From: Catellatospora sp. TT07R-123
GTDB lineage: Bacteria; Actinomycetota; Actinomycetes; Mycobacteriales; Micromonosporaceae
Length of the DNA stretch: 64,000 nt
Direction of reading: 5' to 3'
Assembly: GCF_018327705.1 (NCBI RefSeq)
Contig: NZ_BNEM01000001.1
Location: 3,100,001-3,164,000 of the forward strand
Positions 25,067 through 33,832 of this stretch are shown here, in pieces; the stretch's first letter is position 1, and every line of letters begins with the position of its first letter. The position numbers were made by a program, and so were the translations under genes. The notes under the pieces are model-generated. The model did not search any database. It worked only from the letters and a program-made list of their open reading frames with translations, and had not been told where the DNA came from.

Positions 25067-26446
25067 GTGATCCGGCTCAACGGGTACGGCTGGCGCCACG
25101 CCGGACGCCGAGCCTGGGCGGTGCGCGGGCTCGACCTGCGCATCGCCCCCGGCGAGCGGGTGCTGCTGCTCGGCCCGTCCGGGGCGGGCAAGTCCACGCT
25201 GCTGCACGCCCTGGCCGGGCTGCTGCCCGACGACTCCGGCCAGGCCGAGGGCGAACTGCGCGTCGACGCGGGCGTCGGCATCGTGTTCCAGGACCCGCAG
25301 TCGCAGCTGGTCATGTCCCGCGCCGGGGACGAGGTCGCGTTCGGGCTGGAGAACCTCGGCTGGCCCGCCGAGCGCATCTGGCCCCGCGTCGACGAGGTTC
25401 TCGCGCAGGTCGGGTTCGGACCGGACCGGTCCCGGCCCACCGGCGCCCTGTCCGGCGGCGAGCAGCAGCGGCTGGTCCTGGCCGGGGCGCTGGCACCCCG
25501 GCCCGGCCTGCTGCTGCTCGACGAGCCGACCGCCAACCTCGACCCCGCCGGAGCCGGGCAGGTGCGCCGGGCGCTGCGCGACGCGGTCGGCTCCGACACC
25601 ACCCTGGTGCTGGTCGAGCATCGCATCGCCGAGGTGCTGGACCTGGTCACCCGGGTGGTGGTGCTGGAACCGGGCGGCGGCGTGCGCGACGACGTGCCCC
25701 CGGCGCTGCTGCGCGGGCCGCTCGGCGACGACCTCGCCGCCGCCGGGGTGTGGGTGCCCGGCCATCCCCCGCCGCGCCTGCCCGCCGCCGGGCCGCCCGG
25801 CGACGTGCTCGTGTCCAGCCACGACCTGCGCGTACGCGACCTGGCCCTGCCCGACACCACCGCCCGCGCCGGTGAGGTGCTGGCGGTCACCGGCCCCAAC
25901 GGCAGTGGCAAGTCCACCCTCGCCCTGGCCCTGGGCGGCCTGCTCAAGCCGGCGGCCGGCGAGGTCCGCACCCGGTACGGCGCCCCGCACCGCTGGCGCG
26001 CGCCCGTGCTCGCCGCCCGGATCGGCTCGGTGTTCCAGAACCCCGAGCACCAGTTCGTCACCGCCACCGTGCGCGAGGAACTGGCCCTGGGCGGCACCGC
26101 CCCGGCCCGCCAGGACGAGCTGCTGGAACGGCTGCGCCTGACGCACCTGGCCGGGGCCAGCCCGTTCACGCTGTCCGGCGGCGAGGCCCGGCGGCTGTCG
26201 GTGGCGACCGCGCTGGCGGCCCGGCCCGAGCTGCTGATCCTCGACGAGCCGACGTTCGGCCAGGACCGGCGTACCTGGCTGGAACTGGTCGGCATGCTCG
26301 CCGGACTGCGCGACGGCGGGCACGGCGTCGTCACCGTCACCCACGACCCCGACGTCGTCACCGCCCTGGCCGACCGCGTCGTGTCCCTGCCGGGCCCGCC
26401 TACCTCCTACCCGGACGCCTTCGACTCGGACGGAGGCACTTCGTGA
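25067..26446 (+). CDS. ykoD: ECF transporter ATPase with two fused ABC domains
   Basis: 459 residues from GTG 25067, 2 bp after the ykoE stop. Two ATPase domains in one chain. The first has Walker A GPSGAGKST, signature LSGGEQQR and Walker B LLLLDEPTANLDP. The second has GPNGSGKST, LSGGEARR and LLILDEPTFGQD. This fused form is typical of YkoD. The Q-loops (FQDPQSQLVMS and FQNPEHQFVT) are of the ECF type. It energises uptake with YkoE and YkoC. Confidence 0.93.
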   Translation: MIRLNGYGWRHAGRRAWAVRGLDLRIAPGERVLLLGPSGAGKSTLLHALAGLLPDDSGQAEGELRVDAGVGIVFQDPQSQLVMSRAGDEVAFGLENLGWPAERIWPRVDEVLAQVGFGPDRSRPTGALSGGEQQRLVLAGALAPRPGLLLLDEPTANLDPAGAGQVRRALRDAVGSDTTLVLVEHRIAEVLDLVTRVVVLEPGGGVRDDVPPALLRGPLGDDLAAAGVWVPGHPPPRLPAAGPPGDVLVSSHDLRVRDLALPDTTARAGEVLAVTGPNGSGKSTLALALGGLLKPAAGEVRTRYGAPHRWRAPVLAARIGSVFQNPEHQFVTATVREELALGGTAPARQDELLERLRLTHLAGASPFTLSGGEARRLSVATALAARPELLILDEPTFGQDRRTWLELVGMLAGLRDGGHGVVTVTHDPDVVTALADRVVSLPGPPTSYPDAFDSDGGTS

Positions 26447-27222
26447 TCGTTCCGCCGACCGCCGACGTGACCGGGCGCTGGGCGCCGCTGGCCCGGCGTA
26501 CCCCCGTCTCGAAGATCGTCGCCCTGGCGCTGTTCACCACCGCGGCGCTGTTCACCCGCGACCTCGCCGCGCTGACGTTCTCGCTGGCCGTGACCCTGCT
26601 GGCGGCGCCGCTGTTCGGGATCACGCCGTGGGGGCTGCTGCGGCGCGGCTGGCCCGCGCTTTTCGCGGCCGCGACCGTGGTGCTGTCGCTGACGCTGTTC
26701 GCGGCCGACCGGTCCGGGACCGTGCTGCTGCACTTCGGGCCGTTCCTGGTCACGACGACCGTACTGGCCAACGCGCTGACGCTGGCGCTGCGGCTGCTCG
26801 CCATCGCGCTGCCCAGCATCCTCGTGTTCAGCACCACCGACCCCACCGACCTGGCCGACTCGCTGATCCAGCACGCCCGGGTGCCCGCCCGGTTCGCGAT
26901 CGGGGCGCTGGCGGCGTTCCGGCTGGTCGGGCTGCTGGGCGAGGAGTGGCGGACCATCACGACGGCCCGCCGGGCGCGCGGGCTGGACGCTGGCGGGAAC
27001 CCGGTGCGCTGGGCGAGGCTGTTCGCCGGTACGGCGTTCGGGCTGCTGGTCGGGGCGATCCGGCGCGGAACCCGGCTCGCGGTGGCGATGGACGCGCGCG
27101 GCTTCGACGCCGGAGTCCCGCGCGGCCTGGCACGCCCGATGCCCTGGCACCCCGCCGACTGGCTCCTCATCCTCACCGCCCTCGCCCTCGCCCTCACCAC
27201 CCAACTCCTCGCCCACCACTGA
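26443..27222 (+). CDS. ykoC: ECF transporter transmembrane (T) component
   Basis: 259 residues from GTG 26443, overlapping the ykoD stop (GTGA). Hydrophobic N-terminal half (KIVALALFTTAALFTRDLAALTFSLAVTLLAAP) and ECF-T coupling motifs including EEWRTITTARRARGLDAGG and AVAMDARGFDAG, whose Ala-Arg-Gly helices contact the ATPase. Last gene of the operon. A short CCCGC-CGAA-GCGGG hairpin at 27229-27242 follows. The 189 bp to corA otherwise show nothing clear. Confidence 0.9.
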   Translation: MIVPPTADVTGRWAPLARRTPVSKIVALALFTTAALFTRDLAALTFSLAVTLLAAPLFGITPWGLLRRGWPALFAAATVVLSLTLFAADRSGTVLLHFGPFLVTTTVLANALTLALRLLAIALPSILVFSTTDPTDLADSLIQHARVPARFAIGALAAFRLVGLLGEEWRTITTARRARGLDAGGNPVRWARLFAGTAFGLLVGAIRRGTRLAVAMDARGFDAGVPRGLARPMPWHPADWLLILTALALALTTQLLAHH

Positions 27223-27411
27223 CCACCCCCCGCCGAAGCGGGCCGCGGGCCTTCCGGGTCCGGGTGGGGTGATCGCTGTCTGCGGTCACTACCTCGCCCG
27301 GGGGTTCACCTTTCGACCGGCAACGGCGATCTTCGCGATAGTGTGGGGCGGAATGGGGGTTTTGCGGGGATAGGCGCGGGGGTTGAGGAGGGGTGAGCGG
27401 TTGATATTCGG

Positions 27412-28398
27412 TTGATCACCGCTGACGGGGTGGAGCAGTATTCCGCCGCCGAGCTGCCCGCACTGCTACGGCGCCCGGACGGGATCGTGTGGGCCGACGT
27501 GCCGGTCGGCGACGCCGCGGCCGGAGCCGTGCTCGCGGAGGCGTTCGGGTTCCACGCGCTGGCGGTACGCGACTGCGTCGAGCGCAACCGGGTACCCAAG
27601 ATCCACGTCTACCCCGATCACGTCTTCGTCGTCCTGCACGCCCCCGAGCAGGGCGCGGCGGGCCACGTCCACTTCATCGAGCTGGACCAGTTCATCGGGG
27701 CGCGGTATCTGGTGACGGTGCACGGGCCGGTCAACCCGGCGGTCGAGCCGGTGGCGACCACGTACGAGACGGCCGAGGTGCTGCGGCGGCTGGAGTCGGG
27801 GCGCCTGCGGCCGAGGTCGCCGTTCGAGCTGTCGTACGCCATCGTGTCGGCGCTGGCCCGGCGCCAGGAAGCCTTCATCGAGCGGCAGACCGGTGAGGTG
27901 TGGCGGCTGGAGCAGCGGGTCACCAGCGGGCGGTTCGGCGATACGGAGAAGTTCCTGGAGGAGCTGTTCCAGACCCGGCACGGGCTGATCGCGGTACGGA
28001 CCATGGCCACGCTGAGCCGCGAGGTGTACGGCAGGCTGGCGAGCCTGGGCCGGCTGGGCACCGGCGGCGTGACCGGCCCCGAGGACCGGCTGCTGCTGGA
28101 CGACATCGTCGATCAGTTCGACCGGGTGCGCGCCATCGCCCACGGGCAGGCCGACTACCTCCAGGGCGTGATCGAGTTCTACCGCACCCGGACCGACACC
28201 AAGATGACCATCGCCGCCGAGCGCCTGGCCGTCATCGCGGTGGTCACCCTCCCCGTCACGGCCCTGTCCTCCATCTACGGCATGAACCTGATCGTCAACC
28301 GGCAGACCGACGTCCCCCAGCTGGCCCTGGTCCTCGCGGTGATGGTCGCCATGTCCATCACCCTCCTCCGCTGGGCCAAACACCAGGGCTGGTGGTAG
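27412..28398 (+). CDS. corA: CorA-family magnesium/cobalt transporter
   Basis: 328 residues from TTG 27412; GTG 27430 is an alternative, and neither has a well-spaced Shine-Dalgarno. The large cytoplasmic domain (FHALAVRDCVERNRVPKIHVYPDHVFVVLH) leads to the pore helix and two C-terminal membrane segments. The selectivity motif YGMN (SSIYGMNLIV) is present, then a second helix (LALVLAVMVAMSITLLRW). Monocistronic and convergent with uppS. Confidence 0.92.
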   Translation: MITADGVEQYSAAELPALLRRPDGIVWADVPVGDAAAGAVLAEAFGFHALAVRDCVERNRVPKIHVYPDHVFVVLHAPEQGAAGHVHFIELDQFIGARYLVTVHGPVNPAVEPVATTYETAEVLRRLESGRLRPRSPFELSYAIVSALARRQEAFIERQTGEVWRLEQRVTSGRFGDTEKFLEELFQTRHGLIAVRTMATLSREVYGRLASLGRLGTGGVTGPEDRLLLDDIVDQFDRVRAIAHGQADYLQGVIEFYRTRTDTKMTIAAERLAVIAVVTLPVTALSSIYGMNLIVNRQTDVPQLALVLAVMVAMSITLLRWAKHQGWW

Positions 28399-28419
28399 CC
28401 GTCGCGGGTGTCACCTGGA

Positions 28420-28480
28420 GTCGATCAGGAAGCTGTGCCCATGACACGCCGTCGAGCCGTGCCATAAGTTCATGATCGAC
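28420..28480. repeat. 61-bp dispersed repeat, family 2, copy 1
   Basis: 56 of 61 bases match 52252-52312 in the same orientation. The ends are an imperfect inverted repeat (GTCGATCAGGAA against TTCATGATCGAC). The conserved interior includes GTGCCATAAG. It lies between the convergent corA and uppS genes, 3 bp from the uppS stop. Confidence 0.85.
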
Positions 28481-28483
28481 GCC

Positions 28484-29293
28484 TCAGAGGGCGGGGGCCG
28501 GTGGGGGGACCGGGTTGGGGAGGGCGCCGCCGAAGCGGCGGTCGCGCTGGGCGTAGAGCTCGCAGGCGTACCACAGGTGGCGGCGGTCGAAGTCGGGCCA
28601 GAGGGTGTCCAGGTAGACGTGCTCGGCGTACGCGGACTGCCAGATGAGGTAGTTGCTGGTGCGCTGCTCGCCGGAGGGGCGCAGGAAGAGGTCCACGTCG
28701 GGGACCTCGGGGTGGTAGAGGTAGCGGGCGAAGGTCTTCTCGTTGATCTTGTCGGGCTTGAGGCGGCCTGCGGCGACGTCGCGGGCGATCGCGGCGGCCG
28801 CGTCGGCGATCTCGGCCTGGCCGCCGTAGTTGACGCAGAACTGGAGCGTCAGCTTGGTGTTGTTCCGGCTGAGCTGCTCGGCGGTCTCCAGCTCGTCGAT
28901 GACGCTCTTCCACAGGCGCCCGCGGCGGCCCGACCACACGATGCGCACGCCGAGCTCGTTGAGCTGGTCGCGGCGGCGGCGGATGACGTCGCGGTTGAAG
29001 CCCATCAGGAAGCGCACCTCCTCGGGCGAGCGCTTCCAGTTCTCGGTGGAGAACGCGTACGCCGACAGGTAGGGCACCCCGATCTCCAGCGCGCCCTCGA
29101 TGGCGTCGAACAGCGAGAACTCGCCGCGCTTGTGCCCCTCGGTGCGCGGCAGCCCGCGGTCCTTGGCCCAGCGGCCGTTGCCGTCCATCACGACCGCGAT
29201 GTGCTTGGGCAGCGCGTCGGCGGGCAGCCTGGGCGGGGTCGCCCCGCTGGGGTGCGGGGTGGGCAGCTTGGGTTCGCGTCGCGTGCGCAGCAA
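28484..29293 (-). CDS. uppS: Isoprenyl transferase (cis-prenyltransferase)
   Basis: 269 residues from TTG 29293 with a GGGGGAAGAG stretch upstream. [26 protein letters not shown] (metal-binding Asp and the N-G-R-W-A motif), [19 protein letters not shown], and [24 protein letters not shown] (catalytic C-terminal region) are diagnostic. It adds IPP units in cis to make the polyprenyl carrier for peptidoglycan and other glycans. It sits upstream of recO and era in the conserved actinobacterial order. Confidence 0.95.
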   Translation of the reverse strand: MLRTRREPKLPTPHPSGATPPRLPADALPKHIAVVMDGNGRWAKDRGLPRTEGHKRGEFSLFDAIEGALEIGVPYLSAYAFSTENWKRSPEEVRFLMGFNRDVIRRRRDQLNELGVRIVWSGRRGRLWKSVIDELETAEQLSRNNTKLTLQFCVNYGGQAEIADAAAAIARDVAAGRLKPDKINEKTFARYLYHPEVPDVDLFLRPSGEQRTSNYLIWQSAYAEHVYLDTLWPDFDRRHLWYACELYAQRDRRFGGALPNPVPPPAPAL

Positions 29294-29332
29294 GGTGCTC
29301 TTCCCCCAGATGTCAGGGCCCGGATGTCAGGG

Positions 29333-30088
29333 CTAGGCCGGCTCCCGGCGATCAACCAACGGCAGAGAGCGTAGCTGCCGCTCCAGGTGCCACTGCAAGT
29401 GCGCCGCCACGAAACCCGCACATTCGCGCTGCACGGGTGCCTCGGCGCCCTCGGCCGCGGCCCAGTCCCCGATGAGCAGGGCGGACATCAGGTCGAGGGC
29501 GGCCGGGTCCGGATGGGCGGCGCCGGGTGGGCGGCAGTTGAGGCAGGTGACCCCGCCGGAGGGTACGGAGAAGGCCCGGTGCGGCCCCGGCTCGCCGCAC
29601 ACCGCGCAGTCGCGCAGCGCGGGCGCCCAGCCCGCCTGGGACATCGCCCGCAGCAGGTACGCGTCGAGCACCAGCGTGGCGGGGCGCTGGGCCTCGGCCA
29701 GCGCCCGCAGCGCGCCGAGCGTGAGCTGGTACAGCCGCATCGCGGGCTCCCGCTCGACCGGGGTGAGCCGCTCGGCCAGCTCCACGATCGCGCTGGCCGC
29801 GGTGTAGCGCGGGTAGTCGGACAGGAACCGGCGCCCGAGCAGATCGCGCGCCTCGACCTGGGTGACGCTGTCCAGCGAGGTGCCCTCGCTGCACTGCACG
29901 TCGATGTGGCTGAACGGTTCGAGGCGCGCGCCGAAGCGCGAGGTGGTGCGGCGCACGCCCTTGGCGACCGCGCGGACCCGGCCGTGCTGGCGGGTGAGCA
30001 GGGTGACGATGCGGTCGGCCTCGCCCAGCTTCTGCGCCCGCAGCACGAGGGCGTCGTCGCGGTAGAGGGGTCGGCGCATGCCCGGCAT
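29333..30088 (-). CDS. recO: DNA repair protein RecO
   Basis: 251 residues from ATG 30088, 6 nt after TAGATT (leaderless). N-terminal OB fold (YRDDALVLRAQKLGEADRIVTLLTRQHGRVRAVAKGVRR). A zinc-type four-Cys site near 150-175 (CAVCGEPG...TCLNC), then a helical C-terminus ending LRSLPLVDR. It helps load RecA with RecR in gap repair. Located between uppS and era, as expected. Confidence 0.95.
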   Translation of the reverse strand: MPGMRRPLYRDDALVLRAQKLGEADRIVTLLTRQHGRVRAVAKGVRRTTSRFGARLEPFSHIDVQCSEGTSLDSVTQVEARDLLGRRFLSDYPRYTAASAIVELAERLTPVEREPAMRLYQLTLGALRALAEAQRPATLVLDAYLLRAMSQAGWAPALRDCAVCGEPGPHRAFSVPSGGVTCLNCRPPGAAHPDPAALDLMSALLIGDWAAAEGAEAPVQRECAGFVAAHLQWHLERQLRSLPLVDRREPA

Positions 30089-30131
30089 GCGCCCAATCTA
30101 CGCGGCGGGACCGACGCCCTCGCGGCTGCCG

Positions 30132-31022
30132 CTAGAAGCCCAGGCGGCGCAGCTGGCGCGGGTCGCGCTGCCAGTCCTTGGCGACGCGGACGTGCAGGTC
30201 GAGGTAGACCCGGGTGCCGAGCAGCTCCTCGATGTCGGCGCGGGCCTTCATGCCGACCTCCTTGAGCCGCGAGCCCTTGGCGCCGATCATGATGGCCTTC
30301 TGGCTCTGCCGCTCGACGTAGACGTGGGCGTACACCTTGGTGAGGTTGTTCTCGCCCGGGATGATCTCCTCGACCAGGACCGCGATGGAGTGCGGCAGCT
30401 CGTCGCGTACGCCCTCCAGGGCCGCCTCGCGGATCATCTCGGCGATGAGCACGTGCTCGGGCTCGTCGGTGAGCATGCTGTCGGGGTAGAGCTGCGGCGA
30501 CTGCGGCAGGTACCCGATCATGACGTCGACCAGGCGGTCGAGGTTGTCGCTGCCGACGGCGCTGACCGGGACCACGGCGGCGAACGCGCCGAGCGCGTCG
30601 ACCGCGAGCAGCTGCTCGGCCAGCGCGTCCTTGCTGACCAGGTCGGTCTTGGTGACCACCGCGACGACGGTGGCCTTGAGCTCGGCGATCTCGCCCGCGA
30701 TGAAGGTGTCGCCCTTGCCGACCGGCTCGTTGGCCGGGATGCACAGGCCGATCACGTCGACCTCGCTCCAGGTCGCGCGGACCAGGTCGTTGAGGCGCTC
30801 GCCGAGCAGGGTGCGCGGGCGGTGCAGCCCTGGGGTGTCGACCAGCACCAGCTGCGCGTCGGGGCGGTGCAGCACCGCGCGGATGACGTGCCTGGTGGTC
30901 TGGGGCTTGTTCGAGGTGATCGCGATCTTCTGGCCCACGATCGCATTGGTGAGTGTCGACTTGCCGGCGTTCGGTCGTCCGACGAAACAGGCAAAACCGG
31001 CACGGTATGAGTTATCCGCCAC
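30132..31022 (-). CDS. era: GTPase Era
   Basis: 296 residues from GTG 31022, 6 nt after TAGCGT (leaderless). G1 GRPNAGKST, G2 TTRHVIR, G3 DTPGLHRP, G4 TKTD and G5 SAVG are present. A KH domain follows (about 205-296; VYVERQSQKAIMIGAKGSRLKEVG). It binds 16S rRNA in 30S maturation. In many actinobacteria the small cytidine-deaminase-like gene comes next; here 14 kb intervene. Confidence 0.96.
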   Translation of the reverse strand: MADNSYRAGFACFVGRPNAGKSTLTNAIVGQKIAITSNKPQTTRHVIRAVLHRPDAQLVLVDTPGLHRPRTLLGERLNDLVRATWSEVDVIGLCIPANEPVGKGDTFIAGEIAELKATVVAVVTKTDLVSKDALAEQLLAVDALGAFAAVVPVSAVGSDNLDRLVDVMIGYLPQSPQLYPDSMLTDEPEHVLIAEMIREAALEGVRDELPHSIAVLVEEIIPGENNLTKVYAHVYVERQSQKAIMIGAKGSRLKEVGMKARADIEELLGTRVYLDLHVRVAKDWQRDPRQLRRLGF

Positions 31023-31057
31023 GCCCGTACGCTACCGTGCCCCGACTCCGCCTCCTG

Positions 31058-32224
31058 CTACGGGAGGAAGACCGGCTCCTCGCCGTGGGCGCGGCGGCCG
31101 GGCGCGTGCTCGTTGTCGGGTTCGGCGACCAGCGCCGCGAACAGCTCGTCGACCTCCAGGCCGAGCAGTCCGGCCAGCGGGAGCAGGGTGGTGGCGCCGT
31201 CGGCGTACGCGGCGAGCAGGTCGGCGACCAGGCGCGCGGGCAGGCGGCCGCCCCGGGCGGCGTCCAGCCGGGCGACCAGCGCGGCCCGGCCGGGCCCGGT
31301 GGCGTGGCAGCGGGCGGCGGTCCAGCGGCCGAACCCGTCGGCGGCGTGCGCGTCGAGCAGGCCGAGCGCGTGCAGCCGGGCGGCCATCGCCCCCGGCGAC
31401 ACGCGCATGCCCGACACGAGCGCGGCGAAGGCCGCGTCGGTCACGGGGCCGCCGCCGAGGTGCGCCTGGATCTCGTCGTACGGCATGAGCAGGGCGGCCG
31501 CGAACGCGTCGGCCCGCGCCTCCATCGGGGCGTGCTGGCGGCCCGGCGCGACCCGGTGGTCGACCAGCGGCTCGTCGGCGTCCCCGGCGAGCAGGTGCCC
31601 CAGGGCGTGGGCGAGGGCGAAGCGCTGCCGCGACCACTGGCTGGTGCTGCCGCACAGCAGCAGCCGCCCGTGCCCCGCGTGCCAGGCGATGGCGTCGGCC
31701 CCGCCGGGCAGCGGCCCGAACGCCACGTCCACCGCGTATGCCCGCTCGATCGCGTCGGCGAGCTCGGCGGTGTCGAGGGCGCCGACGGCCGGGACGCCGG
31801 TGGCGCGGAGCGCGGCGACGGCGGGCGCGGCCAGCTCACGGCCCTGGAGACCGGGCGGCAGCGGCGGCAGCGGGGTGTGGGGCGGGGCGGCGGCCACGGG
31901 CGGGCGCTCGCGGCGGCCGAGCAGGCGCAGCGTCTCGTACGCGACGGCGTAGCGGTCGAGCAGGGCGCGCACCGCGTCGCCGGTCGGCGGTTCGGCCGGG
32001 CCGGTCGCGGCGGGTTCGCGGGAGCGGCCGGTGAGCAGCCAGTCCACGCTCACGTCGCCCGCGTCGGCGATCAGCGCCAGCTCCAGCGAGGTGAAGCGGC
32101 GCACCGCGGTCAGCGACTTGGACAGCTTGTCCGGGCTGATGCCGACCAGCTCGCTGAAGGCGGCCTGGCTCGGGGACACCCGGGTGATGACCGTACGGAC
32201 CCGGTCGATCACGCCTTCATCCAT
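31058..32224 (-). CDS. XRE-HTH / ImmA-IrrE-like protein with a degenerate metalloprotease motif
   Basis: 388 residues from ATG 32224, 7 nt after TAGTTT (leaderless). N-terminal HTH (FSELVGISPDKLSKSLTAVRRFTS), a Pro-rich linker, then the ImmA/IrrE fold: RQRFALAHALGHLLAGD, followed by MEARADAFAAALLMP with the third ligand Glu. The HExxH motif reads HALGH: both His are kept but the catalytic Glu is Ala (bases near 31595 checked). It probably binds zinc without proteolysis and could act as a sensor or regulator. GCGATAATCGC lies near its -35. Confidence 0.8.
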   Translation of the reverse strand: MDEGVIDRVRTVITRVSPSQAAFSELVGISPDKLSKSLTAVRRFTSLELALIADAGDVSVDWLLTGRSREPAATGPAEPPTGDAVRALLDRYAVAYETLRLLGRRERPPVAAAPPHTPLPPLPPGLQGRELAAPAVAALRATGVPAVGALDTAELADAIERAYAVDVAFGPLPGGADAIAWHAGHGRLLLCGSTSQWSRQRFALAHALGHLLAGDADEPLVDHRVAPGRQHAPMEARADAFAAALLMPYDEIQAHLGGGPVTDAAFAALVSGMRVSPGAMAARLHALGLLDAHAADGFGRWTAARCHATGPGRAALVARLDAARGGRLPARLVADLLAAYADGATTLLPLAGLLGLEVDELFAALVAEPDNEHAPGRRAHGEEPVFLP

Positions 32225-32231
32225 GGACATG

Positions 32232-32258
32232 AAACTAGCGATGCCTCGCGATAATCGC
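32232..32258 (-). promoter_or_regulatory. Promoter and palindrome of the ImmA-like gene
   Basis: TAGTTT (minus, 32237-32232) is the -10 for the leaderless start at 32224. The perfect 11-bp palindrome GCGAT-A-ATCGC (32248-32258) sits at the -35 position. The HTH domain of the gene product could bind here. Inferred. Confidence 0.4.
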
Positions 32259-32313
32259 AACGGGCTCGGCTCCGCCGCCCGGCCGGAAAACCCGGTCCGG
32301 TACGGTGACCACC

Positions 32314-33147
32314 GTGGAGTTGCTGCACTCGGGCAAGGTCCGGGACGTCTACGCCGACGGGGACGACATCATCCTCGTCGCCTCGGACCGGATGTCGATC
32401 TTCGATGTGATCCTGCCGACCCCGATCCCGGACAAGGGCGCCATCCTCACCCAGCTGTCGCTGTGGTGGTTCGAGCAGCTCGCCGACCTGGTGCCGCACC
32501 ACGTGGTCTCCGCGACCGACGTGCCCGCCGAGTTCGCCGGGCGCGCGATCCGGTGCAAGCGGCTGCGCATGGTGCCGGTGGAGTGCATCGCCCGCGGCTA
32601 CCTGACCGGCTCGGGCCTCAAGAGCTACCTGGCCGGCGGCGAGGTCTCCGGCGTGGCGCTGCCGCCGGGCCTGACCGAGGCGTCCCGCCTGGACCCGGCG
32701 ATCTTCACGCCGAGCACCAAGGCCCCGATCGGCGAGCACGACGAGCCGATGACGTATGCCGAGGTCGAGGCGAAGATCGGGGCCGAGGACGCGGCCCGCA
32801 TCCGCGACATCACGCTCGCCGTGTACCAGCGCGGCCGCGACATCGCCGCCGAGCGCGGCATCCTGCTGGCCGACACCAAGATCGAGCTGGGCTGGGACGC
32901 CGACGGCGTGCTGACCCTGGGCGACGAGGTGCTGACCCCGGACTCGTCGCGGTTCTGGCCCGCCGAGGGCTACCAGCCGGGCCGGGTGCAGCCGAGCTTC
33001 GACAAGCAGTACCTGCGCGACTGGGCGGTCGGGCTGGGCTGGGACAAGCAGGAACCCGGCCCGGAGCTGCCCGAGGACGTCGTGGCGGCCACCCGCGCCC
33101 GCTACGTCGAGGCGTACGAGCGCATCACCGGTCTCGCCTGGAGCTGA
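32314..33147 (+). CDS. purC: Phosphoribosylaminoimidazole-succinocarboxamide synthase
   Basis: 277 residues from GTG 32314, 7 nt after TACGGT (32301-32306), so leaderless; it gives the canonical MELLHSGKVRDVYA start. The GTG at 32305 overlaps the -10 and is rejected. SAICAR synthetase signatures: HSGKVRDVY, LVASDRMSIFDVILPTPIPDKG, VECIARGYLTGSGLKSY, and LADTKIELGWDADG. Purine biosynthesis step 7. No other pur gene is nearby. Confidence 0.96.
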   Translation: MELLHSGKVRDVYADGDDIILVASDRMSIFDVILPTPIPDKGAILTQLSLWWFEQLADLVPHHVVSATDVPAEFAGRAIRCKRLRMVPVECIARGYLTGSGLKSYLAGGEVSGVALPPGLTEASRLDPAIFTPSTKAPIGEHDEPMTYAEVEAKIGAEDAARIRDITLAVYQRGRDIAAERGILLADTKIELGWDADGVLTLGDEVLTPDSSRFWPAEGYQPGRVQPSFDKQYLRDWAVGLGWDKQEPGPELPEDVVAATRARYVEAYERITGLAWS

Positions 33148-33169
33148 CTCCGCGAGCTAGCCTCGACCC

Positions 33170-33358
33170 ATGGGCGAGCAGAGCTATGTGGAGGTTCGGC
33201 GGCGGCTCGGGCTGCCCGAGATCCCGGTCGGGGTGCTGGCCGAGGTCCGGGCGGAGTTCGAGGAGGAGCGGGCGCTGCACGCCGACCCGGCCTGGGTCGC
33301 CGAGCAGCGGGCGCACTACACGCCGCTGCTGGCCGCGTACGGCGTCGTCGCCGAATGA
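33170..33358 (+). CDS. Small putative antitoxin paired with a PIN protein
   Basis: 62 residues from ATG 33170, 6 nt after TAGCCT, so it has its own leaderless promoter despite lying 22 bp from purC. Acidic and helical: MGEQSYVEVRRRLGLPEIPV, AEVRAEFEEERALH. No DNA-binding domain is obvious. It overlaps the PIN gene by ATGA. The antitoxin role is inferred only from size and pairing. Confidence 0.55.
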   Translation: MGEQSYVEVRRRLGLPEIPVGVLAEVRAEFEEERALHADPAWVAEQRAHYTPLLAAYGVVAE

Positions 33359-33741
33359 GGCCGGTCGCCCGCATCGTCGACGCCAGCGCGATCCGGCGCT
33401 ACCTGGCCGGTGACGACGTCGCGTTCGCCGCGCAGCTGGTCGCGCTCGACGACGCCGGATTCCAGGTGCTGGTCCCGGCGCTGTGCCTGAGCGAGGCGTA
33501 CTGGGCAGTCGACGCCGCCGACGAGCCGCTGCTGGACGTGTTCCGCACCCTGCGACAGGTGTCGGTGGCGGCGCTGCCCGCCGGGGACGCGCAGGCGGTG
33601 GGCGGGCTGGCCCGGTTCCTGGGCACGCTGGGCATGGCACACGCGTGCCTGCTCGCGGCGGTCACGCACACCCCGCTGCTCACGGCCGAACCGGCGCTGG
33701 CGAGCAAGCTGCTCCGGCCGGACCTCATCCGGCAGGTTTGA
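33355..33741 (+). CDS. PIN-domain protein (VapC-like, degenerate)
   Basis: 128 residues. VARIVDASAIRRYLAGD gives the first PIN acidic residue and PALCLSEAYWAVD the second (Glu). In the C-terminal region the usual acidic pair is weak: LGTLGMAHACLLAAVTHTPLLTAEPALA has Met where Asp is expected and Glu in place of the last Asp. Nuclease activity is therefore uncertain. Co-translated with the small upstream gene; a VapBC-like toxin-antitoxin origin is likely. Confidence 0.6.
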   Translation: MRPVARIVDASAIRRYLAGDDVAFAAQLVALDDAGFQVLVPALCLSEAYWAVDAADEPLLDVFRTLRQVSVAALPAGDAQAVGGLARFLGTLGMAHACLLAAVTHTPLLTAEPALASKLLRPDLIRQV

Positions 33742-33832
33742 CGGGTACGTACCGCTTCTGACCTGCGAAAACCTTTCTTGTCTGTTTCGTGTTTTTAGTG
33801 CAGAAACTTCGTGTTTCAGCAAACATGAGGGC

